From Actinokineospora fastidiosa (lineage in GTDB: Bacteria; Actinomycetota; Actinomycetes; Mycobacteriales; Pseudonocardiaceae): a DNA stretch of 64,000 bases. The notes beneath the pieces were generated by a model. It was not told where the DNA came from. It saw only the letters and a list, made by a program, of their open reading frames with translations, and ran no database searches. The stretch covers positions 62,001-126,000 of the forward strand of contig NZ_BMRB01000010.1 in the NCBI RefSeq assembly GCF_014648415.1. Reading direction: 5' to 3'. This document shows, piece by piece, positions 1 through 32,321 of the stretch. Positions within the stretch are counted from its first letter, which is position 1, and the number at the start of each line of letters is the position of its first letter. The translations under genes and the position numbers were made by a program.

Positions 1-1
1 C

Positions 2-22448
<22,447 letters not shown>

Positions 22449-22452
<4 letters not shown>

Positions 22453-22511
22453 CCATCCCTCCGCGACACAACGCCGACAGGCGCGCCGCCGATCGCCGAG
22501 GTGGGCGATGA
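22449..22511 (+). CDS. 20-codon bridging ORF between NRPS and exporter
   Basis: ATG at 22449 overlaps the NRPS stop (ATGA), and its own TGA at 22509 overlaps the exporter ATG at 22508 (ATGA again). The frame between is open and encodes a basic 20-residue peptide ([20 protein letters not shown]). The double overlap fits a ribosome re-initiation bridge that carries translation from the synthetase into the exporter. The peptide itself resembles nothing known to me. Whether it is translated is inference from the geometry only. Confidence 0.4.
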
Positions 22512-23737
22512 CCGTCCCGCTCCGTCGCAACCGCGACTACACGCTCCTCTGGGTCGGCCAGGCCTGCGCCGAGGTCGGGTTCAGCGCGTCGCTCATCGCG
22601 TTCCCGTTGCTCGTGCTGGCCGTCACCGGCTCCGCGGTGGCGTCCGGCGTCGTGCTCGCCGCGGACGCCGTGGCGCAGTTCGTCGTCGGCCTGCCCGGGG
22701 GAGCGCTGGCCGACCGGTGGGACCGGCGGCGGGTCATGCTGGCGTGCGAGGGCGTGCAGGCGGCGGCGCTGGCCTCGCTCGTCGCCGTCCTGCTGCTGGA
22801 CGCCGTCGTACTCCCGCACCTGGTGCTCGTCGCCGTGGTGTTGGGCGCGTGCCGCGCGCTGTTCGAGCCCGCCGAGGACGCCAGCATCGCCGCCATCGTC
22901 CCCGACGACCAGCTGGCGACCGCCATCGCCCTGAACTCGGCCCGGTCGTCGATCGGCCAGCTCGCGGGCACCGCGCTCGGCGGCGTGCTGTTCGCCATCG
23001 CCCGCTGGGTGCCCTTCCTGCTCGACCTCATCACCCACGTCATCGCCTTCACCGCGCTGCTGTTCCTGCGCCTGCCCCCGCGCCGGGTCGAACGGGCGCC
23101 GCTGCGCGGTCTCGGACGGGAGGTCCGCGACGGGATCCGCTGGGTCGCCCGCCACCCCGAGATCCGGGTGACGACGCTGTGCGCGGTCGTGCTCAACCTG
23201 TTCTTCAGCGCCTTCTACCTCATCGTCATCGTCCTGGCCGACCAGCGCGGCGTCCCGGCGGGCGAGATCGGGATCATGGCCGCGATGCTGGGCGCCGGCG
23301 GCCTCCTCGGCGCCCTGATCGCCCCCGCGCTGCACCGCGCCCTGCGCCCGCACATCGCGATCGCCGCGGTGTTCTGGGCGCTCACCGCGCTGGCCCCGCT
23401 CACCCTCCTGGTGCCCGGCGGCTACCTCATGGGCGCGGTGTTCGCCGCCATGGCCCTGTTCGCCCCCACCGCCAACACGACCATCACCACCCACCAACTC
23501 CTGCTCACCCCCGACGAAATGCGCGGCAGGCTCAGCGGCGTCATGAACGTGGCGGTAGGCGCCGCCGCCGCCATCGGACCCGCCCTCGGCGGCGTCCTCG
23601 CCGAAACCCTCACCGCCCGCCACGCCGTCGTCGTCTGCGTGATCGGCATGGCCGTGGTGACGCTGTTCGTCACCGTCAACCCCACCCTGCGCCGCTATCC
23701 CGGGCGCGCCCACCAGAGAGAGGAAGTCCAGCTATGA
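22508..23737 (+). CDS. MFS exporter of the NRPS cluster (EntS-like)
   Basis: 409 residues with about 12 hydrophobic segments and an MFS cytoplasmic-loop motif ([14 protein letters not shown], residues ~60-73). The family is the drug/siderophore export type (MFS_3, EntS-like). It lies 55 bp after the NRPS stop, linked by a tiny ORF, and its stop overlaps the MbtH start (ATGA). It is therefore co-transcribed with the synthetases and most likely exports or gives self-resistance to the peptide. The substrate cannot be read from sequence. Confidence 0.88.
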   Translation: MTVPLRRNRDYTLLWVGQACAEVGFSASLIAFPLLVLAVTGSAVASGVVLAADAVAQFVVGLPGGALADRWDRRRVMLACEGVQAAALASLVAVLLLDAVVLPHLVLVAVVLGACRALFEPAEDASIAAIVPDDQLATAIALNSARSSIGQLAGTALGGVLFAIARWVPFLLDLITHVIAFTALLFLRLPPRRVERAPLRGLGREVRDGIRWVARHPEIRVTTLCAVVLNLFFSAFYLIVIVLADQRGVPAGEIGIMAAMLGAGGLLGALIAPALHRALRPHIAIAAVFWALTALAPLTLLVPGGYLMGAVFAAMALFAPTANTTITTHQLLLTPDEMRGRLSGVMNVAVGAAAAIGPALGGVLAETLTARHAVVVCVIGMAVVTLFVTVNPTLRRYPGRAHQREEVQL

Positions 23738-23937
23738 GGGACGACATCACCTACCAGGTCCTCGTGAACGACGAGGGCCAGTACTCCCTGTGGCCCGCCG
23801 ACCACGAGATCCCCGCGGGCTGGCACGCCGAAGGCACCACCGGCACCAAGGAGGACTGCTCGGCCCACGTCGACCGCGTGTGGACCGACATGCGCCCGAT
23901 CAGCCTCCGCAAGCACATGGAGGCCAACCCGACCTGA
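23734..23937 (+). CDS. mbtH: MbtH-like NRPS accessory protein
   Basis: 67 residues with the family signature: [10 protein letters not shown], then PAGWH, then [14 protein letters not shown] with the conserved tryptophans. MbtH-like proteins bind adenylation domains and are needed for their folding or activity, so this is the probable partner of the upstream A domains. A GAGAGGAAG ribosome site precedes the start, which overlaps the exporter stop. It is the last gene of the visible operon and is followed within 10 bp by a terminator hairpin. Confidence 0.97.
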   Translation: MRDDITYQVLVNDEGQYSLWPADHEIPAGWHAEGTTGTKEDCSAHVDRVWTDMRPISLRKHMEANPT

Positions 23938-23944
23938 TGGTGCG

Positions 23945-23967
23945 GGCGGGGGACACCGTCCCCCGCC
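23945..23967 (+). terminator. Hairpin terminator after the NRPS operon
   Basis: A 10-bp perfect stem GGCGGGGGAC / GTCCCCCGCC with a 3-nt loop begins 8 bp after the MbtH stop. The next gene is convergent, so it may serve both strands. No U-tract follows, as is usual in high-GC actinomycetes. Confidence 0.6.
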
Positions 23968-23971
23968 TCCG

Positions 23972-24703
23972 TCAGAGCCAACTGACCCGCCATGGTCTGT
24001 CCACCGGATCGATCTCCGCCGACCGCAGCATCCGGACACCGAGCGGCGCCAGCGTCGCCACCAGCAGCCCAAGGATCACCAGCTCATGGACGTGCGCCTC
24101 CTTGAGCACACCCATCCAGAGACCGGCCGCGAACACGACCACACCGCGCACGACCCCCACCGTGCCGGACCTGATCGCGGCGATGGCCAGGAGAGCGAGC
24201 CCGAGGTAGTAGAACACCACGATGATCACCGGAATCCGCAGCGGCCCATAGGAGATCGGCACATAGGCGTCCCGCACGAGCTGCGTCGCCGCCTCGACCC
24301 CCAACCGCTCCACCAGTTGGAACGCGGTGTGGTCGACCCCGCTGTAGTAGACCCGCGCACAGATCCCCACCACGACGAACACGGCCCCCGCCGTCGCAAG
24401 ACGCGGACACCGCCCCGCCGCCAGCCGCCCCAGGGTGACGAGAGCGAGCATCATCAGGATGGCCCCCGCGGCGAACAGCGCGTAGCCCGCCGTCATCAAT
24501 CCCGGATTCCGCACATACGCCGCCAACTCCGCCACCGCGGCCAACGGCTCCACATCGGACGTCGAGTGGTCGACGGCCAGATACCGGATCAGCAGCCCGG
24601 CAAACCACACGACGGGCCCCACAACCAGCGCTGCCCCGCCCACGATCCGCCCGGGGAACCAGCTCCCCCGGTGGACGGTGGCAGGCACTTCCAGAATCCG
24701 CAC
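23972..24703 (-). CDS. Multi-pass membrane protein of unknown function
   Basis: About 243 residues from a GTG at 24703; a TTG at 24739 would add 12 proline-rich residues. At least five or six hydrophobic segments are visible (AALVVGPVVWFAGLLI, AGAILMMLALVTL, AVFVVVGICARV, IPVIIVVFYYLGLALLA, VILGLLVATLAPL). It resembles small actinobacterial membrane proteins of the DUF998/DUF4386 sort in layout, but I do not recognise a diagnostic motif. It converges on the NRPS operon and is probably unrelated to it. Confidence 0.7.
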   Translation of the reverse strand: MRILEVPATVHRGSWFPGRIVGGAALVVGPVVWFAGLLIRYLAVDHSTSDVEPLAAVAELAAYVRNPGLMTAGYALFAAGAILMMLALVTLGRLAAGRCPRLATAGAVFVVVGICARVYYSGVDHTAFQLVERLGVEAATQLVRDAYVPISYGPLRIPVIIVVFYYLGLALLAIAAIRSGTVGVVRGVVVFAAGLWMGVLKEAHVHELVILGLLVATLAPLGVRMLRSAEIDPVDRPWRVSWL

Positions 24704-24852
24704 CCCCTCATTGGGCGGGTGCGGCGGCCTCGGGCACAAGCAAGATCAGACCGTGGTCGGACCCCCGATCGCCGATCTCACCCTCGGGTCCGACCCGGCA
24801 TCGCCCCCGGGACGCACGCCCCCTGCCCCCAGAGGCCGCGGTAGCGAGCAAT

Positions 24853-24880
24853 TACGATACGCCTACGACCACGTATACTA
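24853..24880 (+). promoter_or_regulatory. Promoter with overlapping palindrome, probable TetR operator
   Basis: Imperfect inverted repeat TACGATACG / CGTATACTA (7 of 9 positions symmetric, 10-bp spacer). The right arm contains TATACT (24874-24879), a good -10 hexamer only 8 bp before the ATG at 24888, which implies a leaderless or nearly leaderless mRNA. A repressor on this palindrome would occlude the -10. The TetR gene in the same operon is the obvious candidate. Confidence 0.55.
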
Positions 24881-24887
24881 TTGACGC

Positions 24888-26324
24888 ATGGACGTGCTGA
24901 TCGTGGGAGCGGGACCGACGGGGATGGCGTTGGCGTGCGGCCTGGCCGCGCAGGGTGTCGGGGTGCGGCTCGTCGACCGCGCCACCGGGCCCGCCGAGAC
25001 CTCGCGGGCGAACATCCTGCACGCCCGGGGCGTCGAGGTCCTTGACCGACTGGGTGCCCTCGGTGACCTGCGGGAACGGACGCTCGAGCCCGCAGGCATG
25101 CGGATGCACGTCGGCGGCAGGCCGATCGCCACCATGCGGTTCCTGCCGGACCGGCGGGAGCGCACGCAGGCGCTGTTCGTGTCGCAGGCCGCGATCGAGG
25201 CCGAGCTGCGCCGCAGGCTCACCGAGCTGGGCGTGCCCATCCACTGGGGGACCGAGATTACGTCCCTCGACCAGAATCCGCGGGCGGACTGGGTGGTCGG
25301 GTGCGACGGCGCCCGCAGCACGGTCCGCGAACTCGCGGGGATCGCCTTCCCCGGCGTGCCGGTCGCCGAGCGGTTCCTGCTCGCCGACGTCCGCGCCGAC
25401 TGGGACCGCGACCGCAGCGTCTCCGCAGGCTGGTACCACCGGGACGGCATGCTGCTTGCCATGCCGATGCCCGGCGAGCCGGACCTCTGGCGCCTCATGG
25501 CCGACGTGCCGCACGACGGCGAGCGGCTCGCCCCCGAGCAGGTCGTCGACCGGCTGCGGCAGCTCCTCGCCGAGCGCGCGGGTCAGTCGGAGATCGGCAT
25601 CCGCGAGACCGTGTGGGCCTCGGTGTTCCGCATCCACCGACGGCTGGCGGCCGACTACCGCCGCGGCCGGGTCCTGCTGGCGGGCGACGCGGCGCACATC
25701 CACAGCCCGATCGGCGGTCAGGGCATGAACACGGGCATCGGCGACGCGGAGAACCTCGCGTGGAAGCTGGGCCTGGTGGTCCGCGGCCTGGCAGGCCCCG
25801 AACTGCTCGACACCTATGGCGCCGAGCGCAGGCCGCTGGCGGCGGACGTCCTGCGCAACACCACGGCGAACACGCGGCTGCTGCTCGGCGAGACGGCGCT
25901 CACGCGGTTCCTCCGCGACCGGGTGGTGGTGCCGTTGCTCGGCATCCCGGCCGTGCAGCGCCGCGCCACCCGGGTGGCGTCGCAGTTGTGGGTCACCTAC
26001 CGGCGTGGCCCCCTCGGTGGCCGCGGCCCGGCGCCCCGGCCCGGTGACCGCATCCCGGACGGTGAGTACCAGCGCACCGACGGAACCCGGACACGGCTGC
26101 ACGCGGAGCTTGGCCCGGAATGGGCCTTGGTCGGCGGCTCGGCCGAGCTGTCGGCCGTGGCCCGCACAGCGTTGGGCGAAGTGGCCTGGCTGCGAGGGGA
26201 GGGAGACGCGCTGCTCATCCGCCCGGACGCGCACCTCGCGTGGCGCGGCGACGACCCGGCCGCGCTGCGGGATCGGCTGACAGCGATGCTGCGGCCGCCG
26301 GGCGTTGACACAATGCGCCCGTGA
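24888..26324 (+). CDS. FAD-dependent aromatic monooxygenase (PheA/TfdB type)
   Basis: 478 residues. Visible flavoprotein motifs are GAGPTG at residues 7-12 (FAD Rossmann), VVGCDGARSTVR near residue 140 (DG motif) and RVLLAGDAAHIHSPIGGQGMNTG near residue 260 (GD motif). This is the class A hydroxylase family that uses NAD(P)H, FAD and O2 to hydroxylate phenolic or polyketide substrates. The start is leaderless behind a TATACT box. The stop overlaps the TetR GTG (GTGA), so regulator and enzyme form one operon. It could also be a rifampicin/tetracycline-type drug-inactivating monooxygenase; the sequence does not decide. Confidence 0.88.
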   Translation: MDVLIVGAGPTGMALACGLAAQGVGVRLVDRATGPAETSRANILHARGVEVLDRLGALGDLRERTLEPAGMRMHVGGRPIATMRFLPDRRERTQALFVSQAAIEAELRRRLTELGVPIHWGTEITSLDQNPRADWVVGCDGARSTVRELAGIAFPGVPVAERFLLADVRADWDRDRSVSAGWYHRDGMLLAMPMPGEPDLWRLMADVPHDGERLAPEQVVDRLRQLLAERAGQSEIGIRETVWASVFRIHRRLAADYRRGRVLLAGDAAHIHSPIGGQGMNTGIGDAENLAWKLGLVVRGLAGPELLDTYGAERRPLAADVLRNTTANTRLLLGETALTRFLRDRVVVPLLGIPAVQRRATRVASQLWVTYRRGPLGGRGPAPRPGDRIPDGEYQRTDGTRTRLHAELGPEWALVGGSAELSAVARTALGEVAWLRGEGDALLIRPDAHLAWRGDDPAALRDRLTAMLRPPGVDTMRP

Positions 26325-26923
26325 CTTCCCCACGCACCGGTCCTGGCCGTCCGCGCGACCCGGAGGCGGACGAGGCGATCCTGCGGGCCGCCGTCGAGCT
26401 CCTGATCGAGCGGGGTGTCGAGCGGACGAGCATCGAGCAGATCGCCCGGCGGGCAGGCGTGGCCAAGGTGACCGTGTACCGGCGGTGGAGCTCGAAGGAG
26501 AAGCTGTTCGCCCACGCGCTCGAGTCCATGCACGAGCAGGTCCGCGCCGTCGACGAGGTCGGCGGTCCGCTGCTCGACGTGATCGAGGAGCTGCTGCCCC
26601 GGTGGGGTGAACTGCTGGCCGACCCCGGCGCGCGAGCGCTGACCGCCCGGATGATCGGCGCCGGACCGGACCACCCGGAGCTGCTCTCCACGTACTGGCG
26701 CCACCACCTCGAGCCCCGCCGCGAACGTGCCCGGAAGACCCTCGCCCGCGCGAAGCGGGACGGCGTGCTGCCTGCCACCACGGACGTCGACATGGTGATC
26801 GACCTGATGTGGGGGGCCGTGCTGCACCAGCTGGTGCTGGCGCCCGGCGACCGCTCGGCCACGGAGCTGACCGCCTACCTTCGCCGCATGCTCCGCCAGG
26901 TGGGCTTCGCCCTACCGGGGTGA
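26321..26923 (+). CDS. TetR-family transcriptional regulator
   Basis: 200 residues from a GTG overlapping the monooxygenase stop. The N-terminal helix-turn-helix (ILRAAVELLIERG...TSIEQIARRAGVAKVTVYRRW, residues ~20-62) is typical of TetR, followed by a C-terminal ligand domain of the TetR_C_11-like sort. Placed second in a two-gene operon, it is likely the autorepressor that acts at the palindrome over the operon promoter and is released by the monooxygenase substrate. Confidence 0.93.
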   Translation: MTSPRTGPGRPRDPEADEAILRAAVELLIERGVERTSIEQIARRAGVAKVTVYRRWSSKEKLFAHALESMHEQVRAVDEVGGPLLDVIEELLPRWGELLADPGARALTARMIGAGPDHPELLSTYWRHHLEPRRERARKTLARAKRDGVLPATTDVDMVIDLMWGAVLHQLVLAPGDRSATELTAYLRRMLRQVGFALPG

Positions 26924-27023
26924 GCCGGGATCGAGGTATTCGTGCGGTACCTTCCGTCGCTGGACCAAAAATGTTCTGCGGCAAGGGGTCTGCGTGATCT
27001 GGTCCGCGTCGCGTGCCCCGTTG

Positions 27024-27053
27024 CCCACCCCGCCAGGACGGCGGCGGGGTGGG
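27024..27053. terminator. Bidirectional terminator between convergent genes
   Basis: Perfect 11-bp stem CCCACCCCGCC / GGCGGGGTGGG with an 8-nt loop, lying between the TetR gene (reading right) and the protease gene (reading left). It can terminate both. Confidence 0.7.
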
Positions 27054-27065
27054 CGGGGAACCCCG

Positions 27066-28644
<1,579 letters not shown>

Positions 28645-29619
28645 ATGCCGCATTCCGTCGGTTCGCCCATGCTGTGGCTGATCAGCATCATCGTCCTGCT
28701 GGCGCTGGTGGTCGCCGATTTCCTGGTGACCCGCCGCCCGCACGAGGTGTCCGTGCGGGAGGCCGTCGGGTGGTCGGTGTTCTACCTGGCGCTCCCGATG
28801 CTGTTCGGGGTCTGGCTGTGGTGGGACTTCGGCGGTGACCAGGCCGTCGAGTTCCTGACGGGCTACGTGGTCGAGAAGTCCTTGTCCGTGGACAACCTGT
28901 TCGTGTTCATGCTGCTGCTGGCCGCGTTCGCGGTCCCGCCCGCCGTGCAGCAGCGCGTCCTGCTGTACGGCATCGTCGGCGCGCTGGTGCTGCGCGGCGT
29001 CTTCATCGCGGCGGGCGCCGCGCTGCTCGCGGCCGGGACCTGGGCCTTCCTGGTGTTCGGCCTGATCCTGTTCGCCTCGGCCGTGAAGATGCTGCACAGC
29101 GCGCTGTCCGGGTCGGAGGCCGAGCCGGACATCTCCCGGATGCGGTCGGTGCGGTTCCTGCGCAAGCTGATGCCGGTCACCAACGAGTACCACGGCGCCC
29201 GGCTCACCGTGCGGGAACACGGCAGGCGGGCGCTGACCCCGCTGGCGGTGGTCGTGGTGGCGGTGTTCGCGACCGACGTGGTGTTCGCCATCGACTCGGT
29301 GCCCGCCGTCTACGGCATCACCGACGACCCCTACCTGGTCTTCGCCACCAACGCCTTCGCCCTGCTCGGCCTGCGCGCGCTGTACTTCGTGCTGCACACC
29401 GCGCTGGCCAAGCTCATCCACCTCAACCACGGGCTCGCGGTCATCCTGGCGTTCATCGGGGTGAAGTTGACGCTGCACTGGGCGCACGGCATCTGGCCCG
29501 CCGTGCCGGAGATCCCGACCGCGGTCTCCCTGGCCGTCATCATCGGCGTCCTGGCCGTGGTCACCGCGACCAGCCTGCGCGCCGGGAACCGGCCGCGCGC
29601 CCTGGCCTCCCGGGAGTGA
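28645..29619 (+). CDS. TerC-family integral membrane protein, probable Mn2+ exporter
   Basis: 324 residues with about nine hydrophobic segments and the TerC signatures EKSLSVDNLFVF (residues ~77-88) and FATDVVFAIDSVPAV (~210-225), whose acidic residues are thought to bind metal. TerC/Alx proteins export manganese, or metalate secreted enzymes, and are classically controlled by yybP-ykoY riboswitches, as this one is. The ATG directly follows the switching helix with GGAGG 5 nt upstream. The older tellurite-resistance label for the family should not be read literally. Confidence 0.93.
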   Translation: MPHSVGSPMLWLISIIVLLALVVADFLVTRRPHEVSVREAVGWSVFYLALPMLFGVWLWWDFGGDQAVEFLTGYVVEKSLSVDNLFVFMLLLAAFAVPPAVQQRVLLYGIVGALVLRGVFIAAGAALLAAGTWAFLVFGLILFASAVKMLHSALSGSEAEPDISRMRSVRFLRKLMPVTNEYHGARLTVREHGRRALTPLAVVVVAVFATDVVFAIDSVPAVYGITDDPYLVFATNAFALLGLRALYFVLHTALAKLIHLNHGLAVILAFIGVKLTLHWAHGIWPAVPEIPTAVSLAVIIGVLAVVTATSLRAGNRPRALASRE

Positions 29620-29621
29620 CC

Positions 29622-29720
29622 ATGCTCGCCGCGCTCCTCGACCTGGCGCTGGTCCTGTTGGTCATGGCCGCACTGGTGATCACCTGCGCGGCGCTGATTC
29701 CGCCGAGGCCGTTTCACTAG
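29622..29720 (+). CDS. 32-residue single-span membrane peptide after TerC
   Basis: ATG 2 nt after the TerC stop, with CGGGAG as a ribosome site inside the end of terC. The product is almost entirely one hydrophobic helix (LDLALVLLVMAALVITCAAL) followed by IPPRPFH. It is immediately followed by a terminator hairpin, so it is the last gene of the transcript. It may be a small partner of the transporter. No known family recognised. Confidence 0.5.
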   Translation: MLAALLDLALVLLVMAALVITCAALIPPRPFH

Positions 29721-29724
29721 CTGT

Positions 29725-29751
29725 GGCGGCCGCGGTGGAGCCGCGGCCGCC
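29725..29751. terminator. Bidirectional terminator after the TerC transcript
   Basis: Perfect 11-bp GC stem GGCGGCCGCGG / CCGCGGCCGCC with a 5-nt loop, between the right-reading TerC transcript and the left-reading secreted-protein gene. Confidence 0.65.
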
Positions 29752-29762
29752 GTCGCGAGGTG

Positions 29763-30116
29763 TCAGCGCCCCGAGCTGGACGACGTGTGCGTCGAGCCCG
29801 CGCTGTACGGTCCGGCATGGGAGTGGAACTGCTGGAAGTGCGCGCCGTCGCGCCCGGCCACGGCCGTCGTGCCGAGGGAGCCCGCGCCGTCCGGCCCGGC
29901 GTAGAACTGGACCTCGTAGAAGTACGCGTTGCCGTCGGCGTCGACGCCGCTGAGGATCAGGTGGCGCGCCGCCCCGTCAGGGCCCGCGGTGGCGTTCGAC
30001 TGCTGGTAGCCAGCCACGTTCGAGCGACCGCTGTCGGCAGCGGCGACGCCCGCGCCTGCGAAGACCAGCGGCACGGAGAGGACGACTGCCGCGATCGAGC
30101 GGGTAACCGTACGCAC
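29763..30116 (-). CDS. Small secreted protein of unknown function
   Basis: 117 residues from a GTG with GGAGGG 4 nt upstream; ATGs 12 and 15 nt further upstream are possible but lack a site. Residues 1-27 are a signal peptide (RTVTRSIAAVVLSVPLVFAGAGVAAA). The mature part is rich in Gly, Ser and His, contains AGPDGAARH and AGPDGAGSLG repeats, and ends in a Ser-rich tail. I recognise no domain. It is downstream of a membrane-protein gene on the same strand, but a strong hairpin separates them. Confidence 0.7.
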   Translation of the reverse strand: MRTVTRSIAAVVLSVPLVFAGAGVAAADSGRSNVAGYQQSNATAGPDGAARHLILSGVDADGNAYFYEVQFYAGPDGAGSLGTTAVAGRDGAHFQQFHSHAGPYSAGSTHTSSSSGR

Positions 30117-30192
30117 GAAACCCTCCATCATTCAGGCGGACACTGCTCCCTCATCATCAAGAACGCCCCGGCCCGCTGCCACACCGACAACC

Positions 30193-30237
30193 GATCGTGT
30201 GAACCGGAACCGCGACAGCACGTGGTTCCGCACGATC
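30193..30237 (-). terminator. Long hairpin downstream of the membrane-protein gene
   Basis: Two stacked perfect stems: GATCGTG / CACGATC (30193-30199 with 30231-30237) and CGGAACC / GGTTCCG (30205-30211 with 30224-30230), with a 5-nt bulge and a 12-nt loop. It lies 11 bp past the stop of the left-reading gene at 30248, as expected for its terminator. Confidence 0.6.
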
Positions 30238-30247
30238 CTGGTGCCGA

Positions 30248-30811
30248 CTACGCCGCCTTGCCGTCGGCGCGCGCCGAGGAGCGGCTGATCCGCCTCGTGT
30301 ACTGGACCAGGTAGTAGACGACGAGTGCGCCGTCGAGGACGGCGAGCGGGATCTTCGTGCCGAGCGAGCCGTCGAACTGCCACGCCAGCACGAGGGCCGC
30401 GACCGTCGGCGCCAGCACGGTCAGCATGATCGGGAGGTGGAGGAGGGAGAGCCCGCGGAAGCGGTTCTGCCGCTCCGGCCGCGTGTGCCAGCCCATCGCC
30501 CCGTCGTAGAGCGCGTTCATGGGCGCCTCGATGCGCGTCGCCACGTGCTGGGCGATCTCGGCGACGATGGCGGTGTGGTAGAGGACCAGCAGTCCGAACA
30601 GCACGGCCATGACGGGGGCCACCAGCAGGAGCGAGCCGTCCTTGCGCTCCACGCCGAACCCGAGGATCGCGCCGCTGATGGTCAGCGAGCTGACCAGGAG
30701 GGTGACCCGGTGGTCCATCCGCTTCATGCTCTCGTCGCGCAGCGCCCGGTACTCGGCCAGGACCAGTTCCCGCCGGTGCTCCGACAGCGGTTCCGGCTTC
30801 TCGTTCCGCAT
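30248..30811 (-). CDS. Membrane protein of unknown function
   Basis: 187 residues starting at an ATG with GAGGGGAG 8 nt upstream. The N-terminal 35 residues are charged and helical, followed by four hydrophobic segments (VTLLVSSLTISGAILGFGV, LLLVAPVMAVLFGLLVLYH, LPIMLTVLAPTVAALVLAW, IPLAVLDGALVVYYLVQY) and a basic tail. The topology is consistent with a four-helix inner-membrane protein. No family recognised. Confidence 0.75.
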   Translation of the reverse strand: MRNEKPEPLSEHRRELVLAEYRALRDESMKRMDHRVTLLVSSLTISGAILGFGVERKDGSLLLVAPVMAVLFGLLVLYHTAIVAEIAQHVATRIEAPMNALYDGAMGWHTRPERQNRFRGLSLLHLPIMLTVLAPTVAALVLAWQFDGSLGTKIPLAVLDGALVVYYLVQYTRRISRSSARADGKAA

Positions 30812-30947
30812 GCGCGCTACTCCCCTCGGGCCCGCCACAGCATACGGGAACGATCATGGTCTCCCGGGTGGTTTCGGGGTTCGAGCACCTTCTCCCCGGC
30901 AGGCCCGTGAACGCTGTGCCGGTCCCAGCAGTGGCCGTCGGCGGACT

Positions 30948-30970
30948 GTTCCCCGCACTCCGTGGGGAAC
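30948..30970. promoter_or_regulatory. Inverted repeat upstream of the carboxypeptidase gene
   Basis: Perfect GTTCCCC / GGGGAAC arms with a 9-nt spacer, about 73 bp before the M15 peptidase start, in the 231-bp gap between divergent genes. It could be an operator or a leader hairpin; nothing in the sequence decides. Confidence 0.3.
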
Positions 30971-31042
30971 CGTCTCATCTCGTCGACGAACTGTCACAGA
31001 ACGGCGGATGTGGACGCACACTGCGCGGGCACCGTGGCAGGC

Positions 31043-31585
31043 ATGAGGATCTTGCGAGAGCGTGTGCTCCACGTCGCCACCATCGTCATCGCCGTCGTCC
31101 TGCTCCCCATCGCCTGGGCGGTCGGGCCGGGCGGTGGGCGCAGACGGGCCTGCCAGTGGGCCCTCGGCCTGCGGTTTCCCCGCGAGTCGCTGACCGGGCT
31201 GGCCGCGGGGACGCGCGCGGCGTTCACGGCGGCGCGGACCGAGGCGTTCTGGCGCGACGGGGTGCTGATCGGGCTCACCTCGGGACACCGGGACGCGGGG
31301 GAGCAGCACCGGCTGTTCGCCGCCGAGGTGCGGCGCACGGGGTCGGCGGCGGCCGCGCGGCTGCGGGCGCTGCCGCCGGAGGAGTCCCGGCACGTCGCGG
31401 GCACGGCGCTGGACGTGCGGCCGGTGGAGGGCGCCCGCTGGCTGGAGGTCAACGGCGGCCGGTACGACCTGTACCGCACCTACGACAACGAGTGGTGGCA
31501 CTTCGAGCACCACCCCGGCAGGGCGGGCTTACCGCCGGTCCGGCTGCCCCACCCGGGCGCGGCGCGGACCGCCCGCCACTGGTGA
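31043..31585 (+). CDS. Membrane-anchored D-alanyl-D-alanine carboxypeptidase (M15/VanY type)
   Basis: 180 residues. An N-terminal helix (VATIVIAVVLLPIAWAV, residues 11-27) anchors an extracytoplasmic M15 domain. Zinc and catalytic residues are present: H117 and D124 in SRHVAGTALDV, E150 and H153 in NEWWHFEHH, plus the SGHRDAGEQ substrate loop at 80-88. The family trims the terminal D-Ala from cell-wall pentapeptides. The start is the internal ATG that leaves a clean signal anchor. An OmpR-type two-component system follows 49 bp downstream, an arrangement seen with VanY-like enzymes in envelope-stress or glycopeptide-response loci. Confidence 0.87.
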   Translation: MRILRERVLHVATIVIAVVLLPIAWAVGPGGGRRRACQWALGLRFPRESLTGLAAGTRAAFTAARTEAFWRDGVLIGLTSGHRDAGEQHRLFAAEVRRTGSAAAARLRALPPEESRHVAGTALDVRPVEGARWLEVNGGRYDLYRTYDNEWWHFEHHPGRAGLPPVRLPHPGAARTARHW

Positions 31586-31634
31586 CCGGTGGTATACGTG
31601 TGCAGGTCACCCCACTCACCCGAAGGGAGCAACG

Positions 31635-32321
31635 GTGCCCCGACTCCTCCTCGTCGAGGATGACGCGGCGCTCGCCGAGGCGCTCGCCCGCGCGTTGCGC
31701 GGCCTGGGGCACGACGTCGCCGTGGCCGGGTCCGGGGAGCAGGCGCTGGCCGAGCTCTTCGACGCCGCGCTGCCGGTCGACCTGGTCCTGCTCGACGTGA
31801 TGCTGCCCGGCATCGACGGGTTCGAGGTCTGCAGGCGCATCCGGGCCCGCGCCACCGTCCCGGTCGTGCTGCTGACGGCGCGGGGCGATCCGGTGGACGT
31901 GGTCGTCGGGCTGGAGGGCGGTGCCGACGACTACGTGGTCAAGCCCGCCGAGCCCCGGGTGCTCGACGCGCGGGTGAAGACGATCCTGCGCCGGGCCGCC
32001 GCCCCGCCCGCGCCGTCACCGGTGACGCGGGTGGGCGACCTGGTGATCGACCGCGCGGCGATGCTGGTCACCCGCGACGGGGTCGAGCTGGGCCTCACCT
32101 CGACCGAGCTGCGCCTGCTGATCGAGTTCGCCGACCACCCCGGCCAGGTGCTCAGCAGGCAGACCCTGCTGCGCAACGTCTGGGACTACGGCTACTCCGG
32201 CGACTCGCGGCTGGTCGACGCCGCGGTGGCCCGGCTGCGCGCCAAGATCGAGCCGGACCCGGCCAACCCGACGCTGCTGCGCACCGCGCGCGGGCTGGGG
32301 TACCGGCTGGTCAAGCCGTGA
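31635..32321 (+). CDS. OmpR/PhoB-family response regulator
   Basis: 228 residues from a GTG with AAGGGAG upstream. The receiver domain has the acidic pair E8/D9 (VEDD), phospho-acceptor D54 (LVLLDVMLPG) and the switch lysine (DYVVKP, near 103). The C-terminal winged helix (LTSTELRLLIEF, SRQTLLRNVW, VDAAVARLRAKI, RTARGLGYRL) binds DNA. Its stop overlaps the kinase start (GTGA), so they form one operon. The adjacent D,D-carboxypeptidase is a plausible target. Confidence 0.96.
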   Translation: MPRLLLVEDDAALAEALARALRGLGHDVAVAGSGEQALAELFDAALPVDLVLLDVMLPGIDGFEVCRRIRARATVPVVLLTARGDPVDVVVGLEGGADDYVVKPAEPRVLDARVKTILRRAAAPPAPSPVTRVGDLVIDRAAMLVTRDGVELGLTSTELRLLIEFADHPGQVLSRQTLLRNVWDYGYSGDSRLVDAAVARLRAKIEPDPANPTLLRTARGLGYRLVKP

